From contig CAJVYT010000160.1 of NCBI GenBank assembly GCA_913009765.1, positions 1 through 9,025 of the forward strand: a stretch of 9,025 nucleotides of DNA, written 5' to 3'. Both the position numbers and the translations under genes were made by a program. Positions 1 through 6,583 of this stretch are shown here, piece by piece; position 1 is the stretch's first letter; each line of letters opens with the position of its first letter. A model generated the notes under the pieces. It was given only the letters and a program-made list of their open reading frames with translations, was not told the DNA's origin and ran no database searches. Source of the DNA: an uncultured candidate division Zixibacteria bacterium. GTDB taxonomy: Bacteria; Zixibacteria; MSB-5A5; GN15; FEB-12.

Positions 1-103
1 GGAGACAAACTGGTGGAAGTGCGTATGTGAATGGGAGAGAAATCCTCGAGAGAAGAAAAAGAAAAAAAAATAAATGACTATTTTTTTTTTTTTTTTTTTT
101 TTT
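1..103. other. Sequencing over-run sequence outside the adapter (artefact)
   Basis: This stretch lies outside the P7 end of the Illumina adapter that starts at 104, so it cannot be part of the cloned molecule. It ends in 23 consecutive T (81-103), preceded by A/G-rich low-complexity sequence (about 50-80) and unstructured bases (1-50). Poly-A immediately after the adapter end, seen here as poly-T on the other strand, is what four-colour Illumina reads give when they run past the end of a short fragment. No gene or signal is supported here and the stretch should be trimmed. Confidence 0.93.
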
Positions 104-169
104 CAAGCAGAAGACGGCATACGAGATATATCAGTGTGACTGGAGTTCAGACGTGTGCTCTTCCGATCT
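104..169 (+). other. Illumina P7 adapter, 8-nt index and read-2 primer site (artefact)
   Basis: Positions 104-127 match the P7 flow-cell sequence from CAAGCAGAAGACGG onward. An 8-nt index, ATATCAGT, follows at 128-135. Positions 136-169 match the TruSeq-type read-2 primer, from GTGACTGGAG to GCTCTTCCGATCT. The match is recalled from knowledge of the adapter and looks exact over its whole length. Genuine insert begins at 170. The adapter truncates the minus-strand gene that starts at 199. Confidence 0.99.
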
Positions 170-199
170 AAGATTTCGGATTTTGGCAATATCAATCAT
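170..199 (-). CDS. Start of a truncated gene, possibly TypA/BipA or LepA GTPase
   Basis: Only ten codons survive before the adapter: MIDIAKIRNL, from an ATG at 199-197. A ribosome binding site (AAGG, at 213-210 on the minus strand) stands 10 nt upstream, and the reading frame is open to the insert edge. TypA/BipA proteins typically begin with a short basic stretch and RNLAIIAHVDHGKTT; LepA begins with a similar IRNFSIIAHIDHGKST. The IRNL fits the TypA start slightly better, but ten residues cannot prove it. The gene would be transcribed leftwards from the consensus promoter at 338-365, through a leader of about 130 nt. It could equally be an unrelated protein. Confidence 0.4.
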
Positions 200-289
200 A
201 ACAAAAAAACCTTTCAAACGCAGAATCAACCGCGAGTAACATATTTTAAATAAATCTACTGATTAAACTATTTGGGAATAATCATGCAG

Positions 290-320
290 AAAAAACCCGA
301 ACAGAAATGACATGTTCGGG
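290..320 (-). terminator. Rho-independent terminator-like hairpin with T-run
   Basis: CCCGAACA (296-303) pairs perfectly with TGTTCGGG (313-320), giving an 8-bp stem with a 9-nt loop. On the minus strand the stem is followed directly by six T (295-290), the classical intrinsic terminator form. It could end transcripts of the methyltransferase gene (stop at 438). However, a consensus promoter lies between that gene and the hairpin, so it may instead act as an attenuator in the leader of the gene starting at 199. Confidence 0.75.
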
Positions 321-337
321 GTGCTTTAAGTCCGACA

Positions 338-365
338 ATTATAGGGTATAATTGAAATTTGTCAA
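338..365 (-). promoter_or_regulatory. Consensus sigma-70 promoter, leftward
   Basis: On the minus strand TTGACA (365-360) and TATAAT (343-338) are both perfect hexamers, separated by 16 nt. Transcription would start near A331 and run left. The hairpin with T-run (320-290) begins only about 11 nt after that start. The first open frame with a ribosome binding site begins at 199, giving a leader of about 130 nt. The promoter lies outside the methyltransferase coding region, between its stop and the next gene on the same strand. Confidence 0.75.
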
Positions 366-437
366 TAAGTTTTTTTATAGGAAATTGTGTGAAAAAACAG
401 AGATAAATGCTATCCTTACTGCTATGACAGAATAAAG

Positions 438-1061
438 TTACTCACCGCAAACCAAAATACCGGCACAACTGCTGATTTGGTTGTATTCTGATTTTACTTT
501 TTCTGATTGAAGATGGGTAACAATTGATTCTCCACAGAGATAAAACTCATTTTCATCCCACAGATTTTGATGTTTTATTTGGGCTTTGTCAAACTCTCTT
601 TCAGTCGTAAAGCCAACATCGGCAATGATGATTTTGCTATCAGGCAGGAGATTTTCATTGAGAGTTCTTTTAATTAACTCAGTTTTTTGAGTCAGATTAA
701 GATGATGAAAGAAATATGATGAAATAACAGCATCATATTTTTGTGAGTTAAATTTTCCATAATGGTTTTTTATTACATCACATATTTCAAATTTGCCATC
801 AGTGATTTTCAGCTTAGCTTTTTCAATCATTTTCTCAGAAAAATCGACTCCATGAATTATGCATCCCTGTTTGTATAGCTCTTCTGAAAGCAGTCCGGTA
901 CCTATGCCAACATCTAAAACTTTCAAATTTTCTGTTGGATTCACAAGTGAGACAACTACCGATAATACATCATAGTATCCATCAAAAGGAAATCTGTCAT
1001 CTTTATTAATGCTCTCATCATAATTTCCAGCCCATCTGTTGAAGCCGTGTTTATCTAACAT
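438..1061 (-). CDS. YrrT-like class I SAM-dependent methyltransferase
   Basis: This 207-residue soluble protein has the class I AdoMet-methyltransferase fold signatures. Motif I is VLDVGIGTG (residues 48-56), an acidic ribose-binding position lies in GVDFS (71-75), motif III is YDAVISSYFFHHL (109-121), and LLPDSKIIIADV (138-149) forms the post-motif strand. The N-terminal W-A-x-N-Y-D (10-15) and the FHHL segment resemble Bacillus YrrT-type putative methyltransferases; the substrate is unknown. The start is supported by AGGA (1070-1067 on the minus strand) 5 nt before the ATG. The length is normal for the group and nothing appears broken. It is transcribed away from the oxidoreductase operon, so a functional link to that operon is not indicated. 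No convincing promoter was found immediately upstream: a TTGACA at 1187-1182 has no well-spaced -10. Confidence 0.85.
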   Translation of the reverse strand: MLDKHGFNRWAGNYDESINKDDRFPFDGYYDVLSVVVSLVNPTENLKVLDVGIGTGLLSEELYKQGCIIHGVDFSEKMIEKAKLKITDGKFEICDVIKNHYGKFNSQKYDAVISSYFFHHLNLTQKTELIKRTLNENLLPDSKIIIADVGFTTEREFDKAQIKHQNLWDENEFYLCGESIVTHLQSEKVKSEYNQISSCAGILVCGE

Positions 1062-1242
1062 ACCAATCCTTTGCTGATTTATAAAAATATCTGTTAAAAC
1101 ATAAGTAGTTTTCGGTTACTTATAAATTAAATATTAAAGCAATATCAAAATATAATTAGAAAAGTTTGTGGACAAAACAAGTGTCAAATTAATTATAATT
1201 GAAATATAAAAGGGGTGAGGCAGATGGAAATTAAAACATAAA

Positions 1243-1404
1243 TGAAACAATAATGAGACAAGTTGAACAATTGTTGAAACAATACAGAGCATGAAACATT
1301 AATGAACGCTAACTTTGAAACGGTTAATATGTTGTACAATAATAAGATAAGTTATTATTAAAAAATAGCGAATCAATGAAACATAATGATGTTTTTATGA
1401 AACT
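1243..1404 (+). repeat. Phased TGAAACA-type direct repeats, possible activator-binding sites
   Basis: TGAAACA occurs exactly at 1243, 1275, 1292 and 1377. Close variants are TGAGACA at 1254, TGAACA at 1264, TGAACG at 1303, TGAAAC at 1316 and TGAAACT at 1398. The first four start 11, 10 and 11 bp apart, so they would lie on one face of the helix. They are about 80 to 240 bp upstream of the start site predicted from the sigma-54 element, the usual range for enhancer-binding proteins. That they bind a protein is an inference; in AT-rich DNA some copies could be chance. Confidence 0.45.
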
Positions 1405-1457
1405 CGGTGGGTTTGCGTAAGAGACTGAATAACAACATAATAGGTTATAATCGTCGC

Positions 1458-1473
1458 TGGCATAGAATTTGAT
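1458..1473 (+). promoter_or_regulatory. Candidate sigma-54 (-24/-12) promoter of the cytochrome operon
   Basis: TGGCATAGAATTTGAT matches the sigma-54 consensus TGGCAYRN4TTGCW at every specified position except one: the -12 GC is GA (1471-1472). The GG at 1459-1460 is separated from it by exactly 10 nt. Transcription would start near 1483, leaving a leader of about 93 nt before the cytochrome ATG. A sigma-54 activator is encoded at the end of the same gene series, which strengthens the case. The mismatch falls in a normally conserved dinucleotide, so strength or function is uncertain. Confidence 0.5.
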
Positions 1474-1575
1474 AAATAATAGACTTGTAATTAGGTGGAT
1501 ATGTAACATGAAGAAAGACAAGTAGATAAAAGTTTTAAAATGTAACATGTTGGAACATAATTAAAGGAATGTATT

Positions 1576-1977
1576 ATGAAAACAAGAAGTAGTTTCAAAA
1601 AAATTGTCATTTTGCTTTCGATAGAAATTTTTGCTTTTGTGGCGATGACGGCAGTTTCAAATGATGTTTTGGCAGGAGACAATTGTAAAAAATTGGATAC
1701 ATGTAAAACAGTAAAAAAAGAGGTTAAACTCAGCGACAAAAAGGGTAAATATTATTACAAAAAAACTTGTAAAACATGTCATGGTAAAAAAGGTGATGGT
1801 GGTGAATTAACACCTCTTTCAAAAACTGTCAAACAATGGCAAAGAGTTTTTAAAAAAGACAAACATTATAAGAAGTTAAAACTTTCTACTGATTTTGATG
1901 CAACACAATTAAAACAGATAGAATTTTTCTTAAAAAGTCATGCCGCAGATTCAGATCAACCGGAAACATGTGGATAA
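1576..1977 (+). CDS. Exported lysine-rich monoheme cytochrome c
   Basis: The protein has 133 residues. A Sec signal peptide (basic KTRSSFKK, hydrophobic core about 10-26, likely cleavage after VLA33) is followed by a single haem-binding motif C65-K-T-C68-H69. It is probably a periplasmic electron carrier. The mature part has no methionine at all, so the usual class I distal Met ligand is missing; H97 or H122 are the possible replacements. Three further cysteines (C37, C43, C132) lie outside the haem motif. About a quarter of the mature residues are lysine, giving a strongly basic surface. AAAGGA (1563-1568) stands 7 nt before the ATG. It is the first gene after the sigma-54 type element and lies 31 nt ahead of the outer-membrane protein gene, so co-transcription is likely. 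It could pass electrons to or from the molybdoenzyme encoded downstream; this is inferred from position. Confidence 0.85.
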   Translation: MKTRSSFKKIVILLSIEIFAFVAMTAVSNDVLAGDNCKKLDTCKTVKKEVKLSDKKGKYYYKKTCKTCHGKKGDGGELTPLSKTVKQWQRVFKKDKHYKKLKLSTDFDATQLKQIEFFLKSHAADSDQPETCG

Positions 1978-2008
1978 TTAAACATATAAACGCTTTGAGG
2001 GTGGTATT

Positions 2009-3529
2009 ATGAACAAATTTTTTAACAAATCAATTATTATGATCAGTGTAATTATGTTAGTGGTTTTAGCTAATATAAGTATTGCTGTGGCTGATGAAGT
2101 AACCGATGATGTCGATGAACTTCTCGATCGAGTTGATGCACTTGAATTAAAAGCAGCAAAAAACAAAGTATCTATTTTTGGTGATTTTCGTGTTAAATAT
2201 GACTATCTCAAGTTTCAGTATCAGCCATATAATCAATATATGGGCGGAGACCCGATGAGTCCATCAAGCTATATGCCAATACCGGCGTATGAATTAAAAA
2301 ACAATGAAAACTGGAGTTTAAAACTCAGGTTAAAAATTGATGCGAAACCATCACCGACTCTTCATTTTACCGGACGTTTAGTAATGCATCAAACTTATGG
2401 TGGTTCCGGGGTGCCGATTTTTAACGGTTTCCCAAACACAGTTGCCTATGACGCCAATGCTACCAATATCCCGACCGACAATACTCTTCGAGTAGAGCGG
2501 GCAGCATTTACATATTCACCTGAAAACTCAGATTTCTTTTTCACTGCCGGTCGTCAAGCAGCAACCAATGGTCCACCGCGTGAATTACGTGAAGACAGAG
2601 TTCGTCAGGGTACACCGGGTGGCTTAATGATTGATGCTGAAATTGACGGTATTATGATAGGTTTGCGTCTTGATGATGCTTTCGGTCTACCTGAAGGTGC
2701 AAGATTCCGTTTTTGTTATGGAACAGGATTTGAAGCCGGATTTGGCGGCGGTGGTGCAGTTGCTACTACTTATGTCCCCGGGTTTGATCCAATGAGTGGA
2801 GCATCAGTACCGCTTGTTGTTTCTGAATTAAAAGATTCCAAAGTTGCTGGTGGTTGTGCTGAAACATCTATTCCAAAACTTCCGGGCAAAACACTTTTGA
2901 CACTTGGTTATATGCGTTTTATTGATATGACTGATATTTCAACCGGATATACTCGTAATTTCCCGAACCCTGCTGATGGAAATACGCAGTTAGTTACATC
3001 AACAAGAAATCTTGGAGACATGGATTTATTTGGTGTTTGCTTTCAGCAGAAAGTCAGTGATATAGACTGGTTTGCCTCTTTGTCAATAGACAAATCGTAT
3101 CCTGACGTTGGAGCAGTTTCACAGTATGGATTTGGTGGACTTCTTGGTAATCCGAATGAGTCAGAAACCGGTATGGCATATTATGTAGGTACTCGTTTCC
3201 CTGTCAAAGCTCTTGATGGTAAATTTGGACTTGAATATAACCATGGTGATGAACATTGGTTTAGTTATACCAATGGTGCCGATGATATTGCGATGAGTAA
3301 ACTTGCTACCAAAGGTTCTGTTATTGAAGCATATTATATTCAGAAAATTGAAAAGAAATTTAATATTCGTGCCGGTATTCAGGCGTACGATTATGATTAT
3401 GCATTCTCAGGTTGGCATATTGCTCCGGGACCAATGTCTATGTTTGAATTAGACAAGAATCCTTCACTTGCTTATGCGTTCCCTGATAAAATTACCAATG
3501 TTTATGTTGTATTTGATTTAGACTTTTAG
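2009..3529 (+). CDS. DUF3373-type outer-membrane beta-barrel protein
   Basis: This 506-residue protein has a Sec signal peptide (about 1-29, IAVADE at the cleavage region). A short heptad-like segment follows (about 30-52, DDVDELLDRVDALELK), as in porins with an N-terminal coiled coil. After it comes a long alternating aromatic/glycine-rich region that ends in phenylalanine (VVFDLDF), the C-terminal signature of barrels inserted by the BAM machinery. The block around residues 175-245 (FTAGRQAATNGPPRELRE ... TPGGLMIDAEIDGI ... RFCYGTGFE) resembles my recollection of DUF3373 family proteins of Geobacter-like and related anaerobes; a profile search was not possible. Two cysteines, in RFCYG and GGCAE, are unusual for a porin. 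GAGGG at 1997-2001 supports the ATG. It may admit substrate to, or couple electrons across, the outer membrane; the family's role is not established. Confidence 0.75.
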   Translation: MNKFFNKSIIMISVIMLVVLANISIAVADEVTDDVDELLDRVDALELKAAKNKVSIFGDFRVKYDYLKFQYQPYNQYMGGDPMSPSSYMPIPAYELKNNENWSLKLRLKIDAKPSPTLHFTGRLVMHQTYGGSGVPIFNGFPNTVAYDANATNIPTDNTLRVERAAFTYSPENSDFFFTAGRQAATNGPPRELREDRVRQGTPGGLMIDAEIDGIMIGLRLDDAFGLPEGARFRFCYGTGFEAGFGGGGAVATTYVPGFDPMSGASVPLVVSELKDSKVAGGCAETSIPKLPGKTLLTLGYMRFIDMTDISTGYTRNFPNPADGNTQLVTSTRNLGDMDLFGVCFQQKVSDIDWFASLSIDKSYPDVGAVSQYGFGGLLGNPNESETGMAYYVGTRFPVKALDGKFGLEYNHGDEHWFSYTNGADDIAMSKLATKGSVIEAYYIQKIEKKFNIRAGIQAYDYDYAFSGWHIAPGPMSMFELDKNPSLAYAFPDKITNVYVVFDLDF

Positions 3530-3536
3530 TGTTACC

Positions 3537-3563
3537 GCGGGTACTTGCCGGGCAGGTACCCGC
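3537..3563 (+). other. GC-rich intercistronic stem-loop
   Basis: GCGGGTACTTGC (3537-3548) pairs with GCAGGTACCCGC (3552-3563), a 12-bp stem with one G-T pair and a 3-nt loop, starting 8 nt after the barrel-protein stop. No T-run follows on either side, so it is not a standard intrinsic terminator. It could be a processing or 3'-end stabilising structure that lets the first two genes accumulate more transcript than the reductase genes, or a weak terminator. Confidence 0.6.
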
Positions 3564-3598
3564 ATTAATAATGGGTTTGTTGAAAAATTTAATTATTT

Positions 3599-3718
3599 AG
3601 TCATTGCGAGTCAAGAGAACGACAGTGAACGAGACGTGGCAATCTCTAACTTACGCAAAGCAAAAAGATGAGATTGCCACACTTCGTCCACTCGCCGTGG
3701 ACTCTGTTCGCAATGACT
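3599..3718. repeat. Palindromic dispersed repeat (TCATTGCGAG ... GGCAATCTC type)
   Basis: This is a 120-bp imperfect inverted repeat. AGTCATTGCGA (3599-3609) matches TCGCAATGACT (3708-3718) perfectly, and the inner GTGGCAATCTC (3636-3646) matches GAGATTGCCAC (3670-3680) perfectly, with diverged arms and a 23-nt centre. The word pair TCATTGCGAG / GGCAATCTC is familiar from dispersed palindromic repeats scattered through intergenic regions of many bacteria, of the MITE or REP kind. Here it has landed between the barrel gene and the molybdoenzyme gene. Transcribed, it would fold into a long hairpin. No coding function: an open frame crossing it on the minus strand encodes only the translated repeat. 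Confidence 0.8.
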
Positions 3719-3770
3719 GCTGAGAGAGTTTTTTTCGACAAGACCTAAAAAATGAAACAAGGCTTGAAAT

Positions 3771-6029
3771 ATGAAATATGAATTTGGTCGCAGAAGTTTT
3801 ATGAAAGTGAGCGGCTGCTCTGTTCTTGGTGCGATAATAGGCAGCCAGTTTAAGTTTACATCAGCTTTTGCAGATACTAATACAAACGATTTGCCGAATA
3901 ACTTTTCGGGTGATATACACACCCATTGTGGACTCTGTGTAAACAAATGCGGAGTGGTTGCCAGAGTAGAAAATGGCAGAATAAGAAAACTTGATCCAAT
4001 TTTAGACCATCCCAAATCAAAAGGGATGTTATGTGCCAAAGGGAATGCCGGTATTCAAGCGGTGTATGATCCAGACAGATTAAAATACCCTATGATTCGT
4101 GTCGGGAAACGTGGCGAAGGGAAATGGCGACGGGCAACCTGGGATGAAGCTTTAACCTATGTCGCAGATAAATTAACAGCGATAAAAGAAAAGTATGGAC
4201 CCGAATCGGTACTGTTTTCTTCAACGGAAGGATTTCAAGAACATTTTTTCCTTCATTTTGCTGAAGCTTATGGTTCACCAAATACTGTTCGTCACCCGAC
4301 GCTATGTCTTGCTTCGGTTAATAATGCGATGTTTAATACTTTTGGTACTGTTCCTCATTTTGATTTAAAAAATGCGAAATATGTGATTTTTGCCGGAGCA
4401 AACAGACTTGAATCACTTCTTACACCTGATACCGTTGACATGATAGACGGCAAAGCATCAGGACATTACCATGTGGTCTTAGACCCTCGTTTTACTGTCA
4501 CAGCATCAAAAGCAAATTTGTGGGTACCTATCAAGCCGGGTACAGACTTGGCATTTGCACTTGCTTTGATTCACATGATAATTAAAGAAAATAAATACGA
4601 TAAAACATTTGTAGAAAAATATACTTATGGTTTTGATAAACTTGTGTCTCATGTACAAAAGTATACACCCGAATGGGCAGCTTCTGAAACCGGAATTCCG
4701 GTAGAGACAATATATAAAATCGGGAAAGATTTTATGAGCAATTTGCCACGTTCGGTCTTTTATTCCGGTCGTCGGGGGAGCTGGAATGAAAATGACACTC
4801 AGTTTAGAAGAGCGATTGCTATTGTAAATGCTATTTCGGGTTGTTGGGATAGTGAAGGAGGGGCAGTACCTCCTCGAAAAATTGGTTTAGGTGAAATGTT
4901 GATTTTCCCACCGGATGAACCGGAAGCAGAACGTATTGACAATGTGAAGAATGAGTTTCCGCTTGCCAACAGAAAAGACGGTGTCTATCTCACTTTACGT
5001 GAACACGCATTAAAAGAAGATCCATACGCATTAAAAGGATGGATGATATACAAGCAGAATCCGCTTCAATCGGTTCCTAATTCTCAGAAAACATATGAGA
5101 TGATGAAAAAAATGGAATTGATAGTGTCTATCGATATTATTCCAAATGATACGGCTTGGGAAGGTGATGTGATGCTCCCTGAAGCAACGTATCTTGAACG
5201 AACTGACCCGCTTCATTCTCTTGCCGGTTTAGAGCCTGCAGTTGCTTTACGTCAACAGGTAATTACTCCAATGTATGAAAGTCGTCCGAATTTGGATATT
5301 ATGAAAGAGCTTGCCGGAAAACTTGATTTAAGTGACTATTTTGATTTCACAATTGATGAATGGTTAGAAGCACAGGTGGAAGAACTTCCGATAGGTTTAG
5401 ATGAACTCAAAAGTCGGGGATTTTATGCTGATGATAAAGGCAGGATTTTTGGTAATACTAGAAAAGAGGGTTATCGTTTTCGTACAAAAACCGGTAAGAT
5501 AGAGCTTTATTCAGAACGTTATGCTGAAAAGGGATATGATCCATTACCAATTTATCATCGTCCAAAAGATATTCCGAGTGGAAGCTATATTTTATTAACT
5601 TCCCGATATGCCAATTATACCCATTCATCACTTCAAAATAATGAATGGTTGATGGCAGTAGGAATGCATGACAAGGCACAAATTAATCCGATAGTTGCAA
5701 AAAAACATGGCATCAAGCAGGGAGATATAATAACTCTTCGTTCATCTTATGGTGATGTTGAACTTCCGGTTCTTATTACAGACCGAGTGCATACTGATGT
5801 GATTTGTATTCCGCACGGTTATGGGCATACGTCAAAAGGGTTAAATTATGCATACAACAAAGGAGCCCGTGTTTCTGATTTGCTTGGTACTTATTATGAC
5901 AAAATAACCGGCAATGCCGCCATGCATCAGGATTTTGTGCAGATACTTCCCAAAGGCACACCCCATATTGAACAAGTACCGGGAGAACAGCAGAAATCGA
6001 AAATTAAAAGTGGAGGTGTCAAAGGATGA
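3771..6029 (+). CDS. Tat-exported PsrA/PhsA-type molybdopterin oxidoreductase, catalytic subunit
   Basis: This 752-residue member of the DMSO-reductase superfamily is a periplasmic catalytic subunit. A twin-arginine signal (R7-R8-S-F-M-K, then a hydrophobic stretch to about residue 35) predicts folded export. The [4Fe-4S] site is C53-x2-C56-x3-C60-x27-C88, followed by K90. The likely molybdenum ligand is C179 in RHPTLCLAS, as expected for the polysulphide/thiosulphate/arsenate group. The block YSGRRGSWNENDTQFRRAI (331-349) closely parallels the GRR-x-W-x-x-NDTQ segment of PhsA/PsrA proteins. The MGD-binding C-terminal domain begins near residue 600 (SYILLTSRYANYTHSSLQNN). The start has AAGG (3759-3762) 8 nt upstream and places the RR at the usual position. 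Its stop overlaps the next start (ATGA). Thiosulphate, polysulphide, selenate or arsenate are possible substrates; the sequence does not choose among them. Confidence 0.88.
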   Translation: MKYEFGRRSFMKVSGCSVLGAIIGSQFKFTSAFADTNTNDLPNNFSGDIHTHCGLCVNKCGVVARVENGRIRKLDPILDHPKSKGMLCAKGNAGIQAVYDPDRLKYPMIRVGKRGEGKWRRATWDEALTYVADKLTAIKEKYGPESVLFSSTEGFQEHFFLHFAEAYGSPNTVRHPTLCLASVNNAMFNTFGTVPHFDLKNAKYVIFAGANRLESLLTPDTVDMIDGKASGHYHVVLDPRFTVTASKANLWVPIKPGTDLAFALALIHMIIKENKYDKTFVEKYTYGFDKLVSHVQKYTPEWAASETGIPVETIYKIGKDFMSNLPRSVFYSGRRGSWNENDTQFRRAIAIVNAISGCWDSEGGAVPPRKIGLGEMLIFPPDEPEAERIDNVKNEFPLANRKDGVYLTLREHALKEDPYALKGWMIYKQNPLQSVPNSQKTYEMMKKMELIVSIDIIPNDTAWEGDVMLPEATYLERTDPLHSLAGLEPAVALRQQVITPMYESRPNLDIMKELAGKLDLSDYFDFTIDEWLEAQVEELPIGLDELKSRGFYADDKGRIFGNTRKEGYRFRTKTGKIELYSERYAEKGYDPLPIYHRPKDIPSGSYILLTSRYANYTHSSLQNNEWLMAVGMHDKAQINPIVAKKHGIKQGDIITLRSSYGDVELPVLITDRVHTDVICIPHGYGHTSKGLNYAYNKGARVSDLLGTYYDKITGNAAMHQDFVQILPKGTPHIEQVPGEQQKSKIKSGGVKG

Positions 6030-6577
6030 GTAAGATAAAATACGGTATGCTGATAGAGCAGTCCAGATGTATAAACTGTAAAGCATGTATGATAGCATGT
6101 CAGGCAGAAAACAGTGTACCTTTGTATAAGCACCGCAACCGGATAGAAGAATCAGAACTGCATGGCAAATATCCTAATTTAAGTATAGATTTTATACCTA
6201 ATCAGTGTAATCATTGTGATAATTCTCCATGTGTACCTGTGTGTCCAACAGAGGCGACATATATAAATGATGATGGAATCGTACTGATCAATAGCGATGA
6301 GTGTATCGGGTGTCAAGCCTGTATGGAAGAATGTCCGTATGATGCGAGATATTATAATGAAGAACTCGATATTGTAGACAAATGTACGTATTGTACTCAG
6401 CGTATTTATCATGGAAGAGAGCCGGCATGTGTGGAAACCTGTCCAGGCAAAGTTCGGACATTTGGAGATTTGAATGACCCAAAATCTGAAGTTTCATTAA
6501 AAATTGCCTCTCATAAAACCAAGGTGAGAGAACCTGAACACGGTACTAAACCTCGGATTTATTATATTGTTGATTAG
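6026..6577 (+). CDS. Four-cluster [4Fe-4S] electron-transfer subunit (PsrB/NrfC/TtrB-like)
   Basis: This 183-residue protein has exactly 16 cysteines in the four ferredoxin-type groups of this family: C15-C18-C21-C25, C61-C64-C69-C73P, C93-C96-C99-C103P and C120-C123-C135-C139P. It relays electrons between the molybdenum subunit and its partner. There is no signal peptide, so it is expected to be exported bound to the Tat-directed catalytic subunit. Translation is coupled: its ATG overlaps the upstream stop by 4 nt, and GGAGG (6012-6016) lies 9 nt before the start. The expected third partner, an NrfD/PsrC quinol-interacting membrane protein, does not follow; the next gene is the chaperone. 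The length is close to that of PsrB-type proteins. Confidence 0.92.
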   Translation: MSKIKYGMLIEQSRCINCKACMIACQAENSVPLYKHRNRIEESELHGKYPNLSIDFIPNQCNHCDNSPCVPVCPTEATYINDDGIVLINSDECIGCQACMEECPYDARYYNEELDIVDKCTYCTQRIYHGREPACVETCPGKVRTFGDLNDPKSEVSLKIASHKTKVREPEHGTKPRIYYIVD

Positions 6578-6583
6578 GAGAAG

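Larger units (their letters stand above)
1062..1575. promoter_or_regulatory. Divergent regulatory region between methyltransferase and cytochrome operon
   Basis: These 514 bp carry no convincing gene; the open frames seen in it are short shadows. The region is strongly A+T-rich. It holds the phased TGAAACA-type repeats (1243-1404), a perfect 10-bp palindrome AACAATTGTT (1266-1275) within them, a sigma-54 type element (1458-1473), and a 10-nt direct repeat in the presumed untranslated leader (1501-1510 and 1540-1549). The size and content fit the control region of a strongly regulated operon activated from a distance. Confidence 0.6.

Noticed and set aside
81..103. Run of 23 T as a terminator or poly-A tail of a transposed element
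   Set aside because: It directly abuts the P7 adapter on the outer side, so it is a sequencing over-run artefact.
347..352. TATAAT on the plus strand as a rightward promoter
   Set aside because: Only a weak -35 (TTTAAG) precedes it and transcription would run antisense into the methyltransferase; it overlaps the much better leftward promoter.
1151..1187. TTGACA on the minus strand as promoter of the methyltransferase
   Set aside because: The nearest -10-like words lie about 23 nt or more away, too far for a standard sigma-70 promoter.
1324..1739. Two overlapping minus-strand open frames (74 and 82 codons)
   Set aside because: Low-complexity, hydrophobic translations of AT-rich intergenic DNA and antisense to the cytochrome gene, with no ribosome binding site or family resemblance.
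3599..3718. CRISPR array or tRNA in the repeat-rich gap
   Set aside because: It is a single palindrome with two pairs of matching arms, without repeated unit-spacer structure and without cloverleaf features.
3611..4039. 142-codon open frame on the minus strand
   Set aside because: Its C-terminal part is antisense to the molybdoenzyme start and its other part is the translated palindromic repeat (for example SSHCEQSPRRVDEVWQSHLF), a common false protein made by such repeats.
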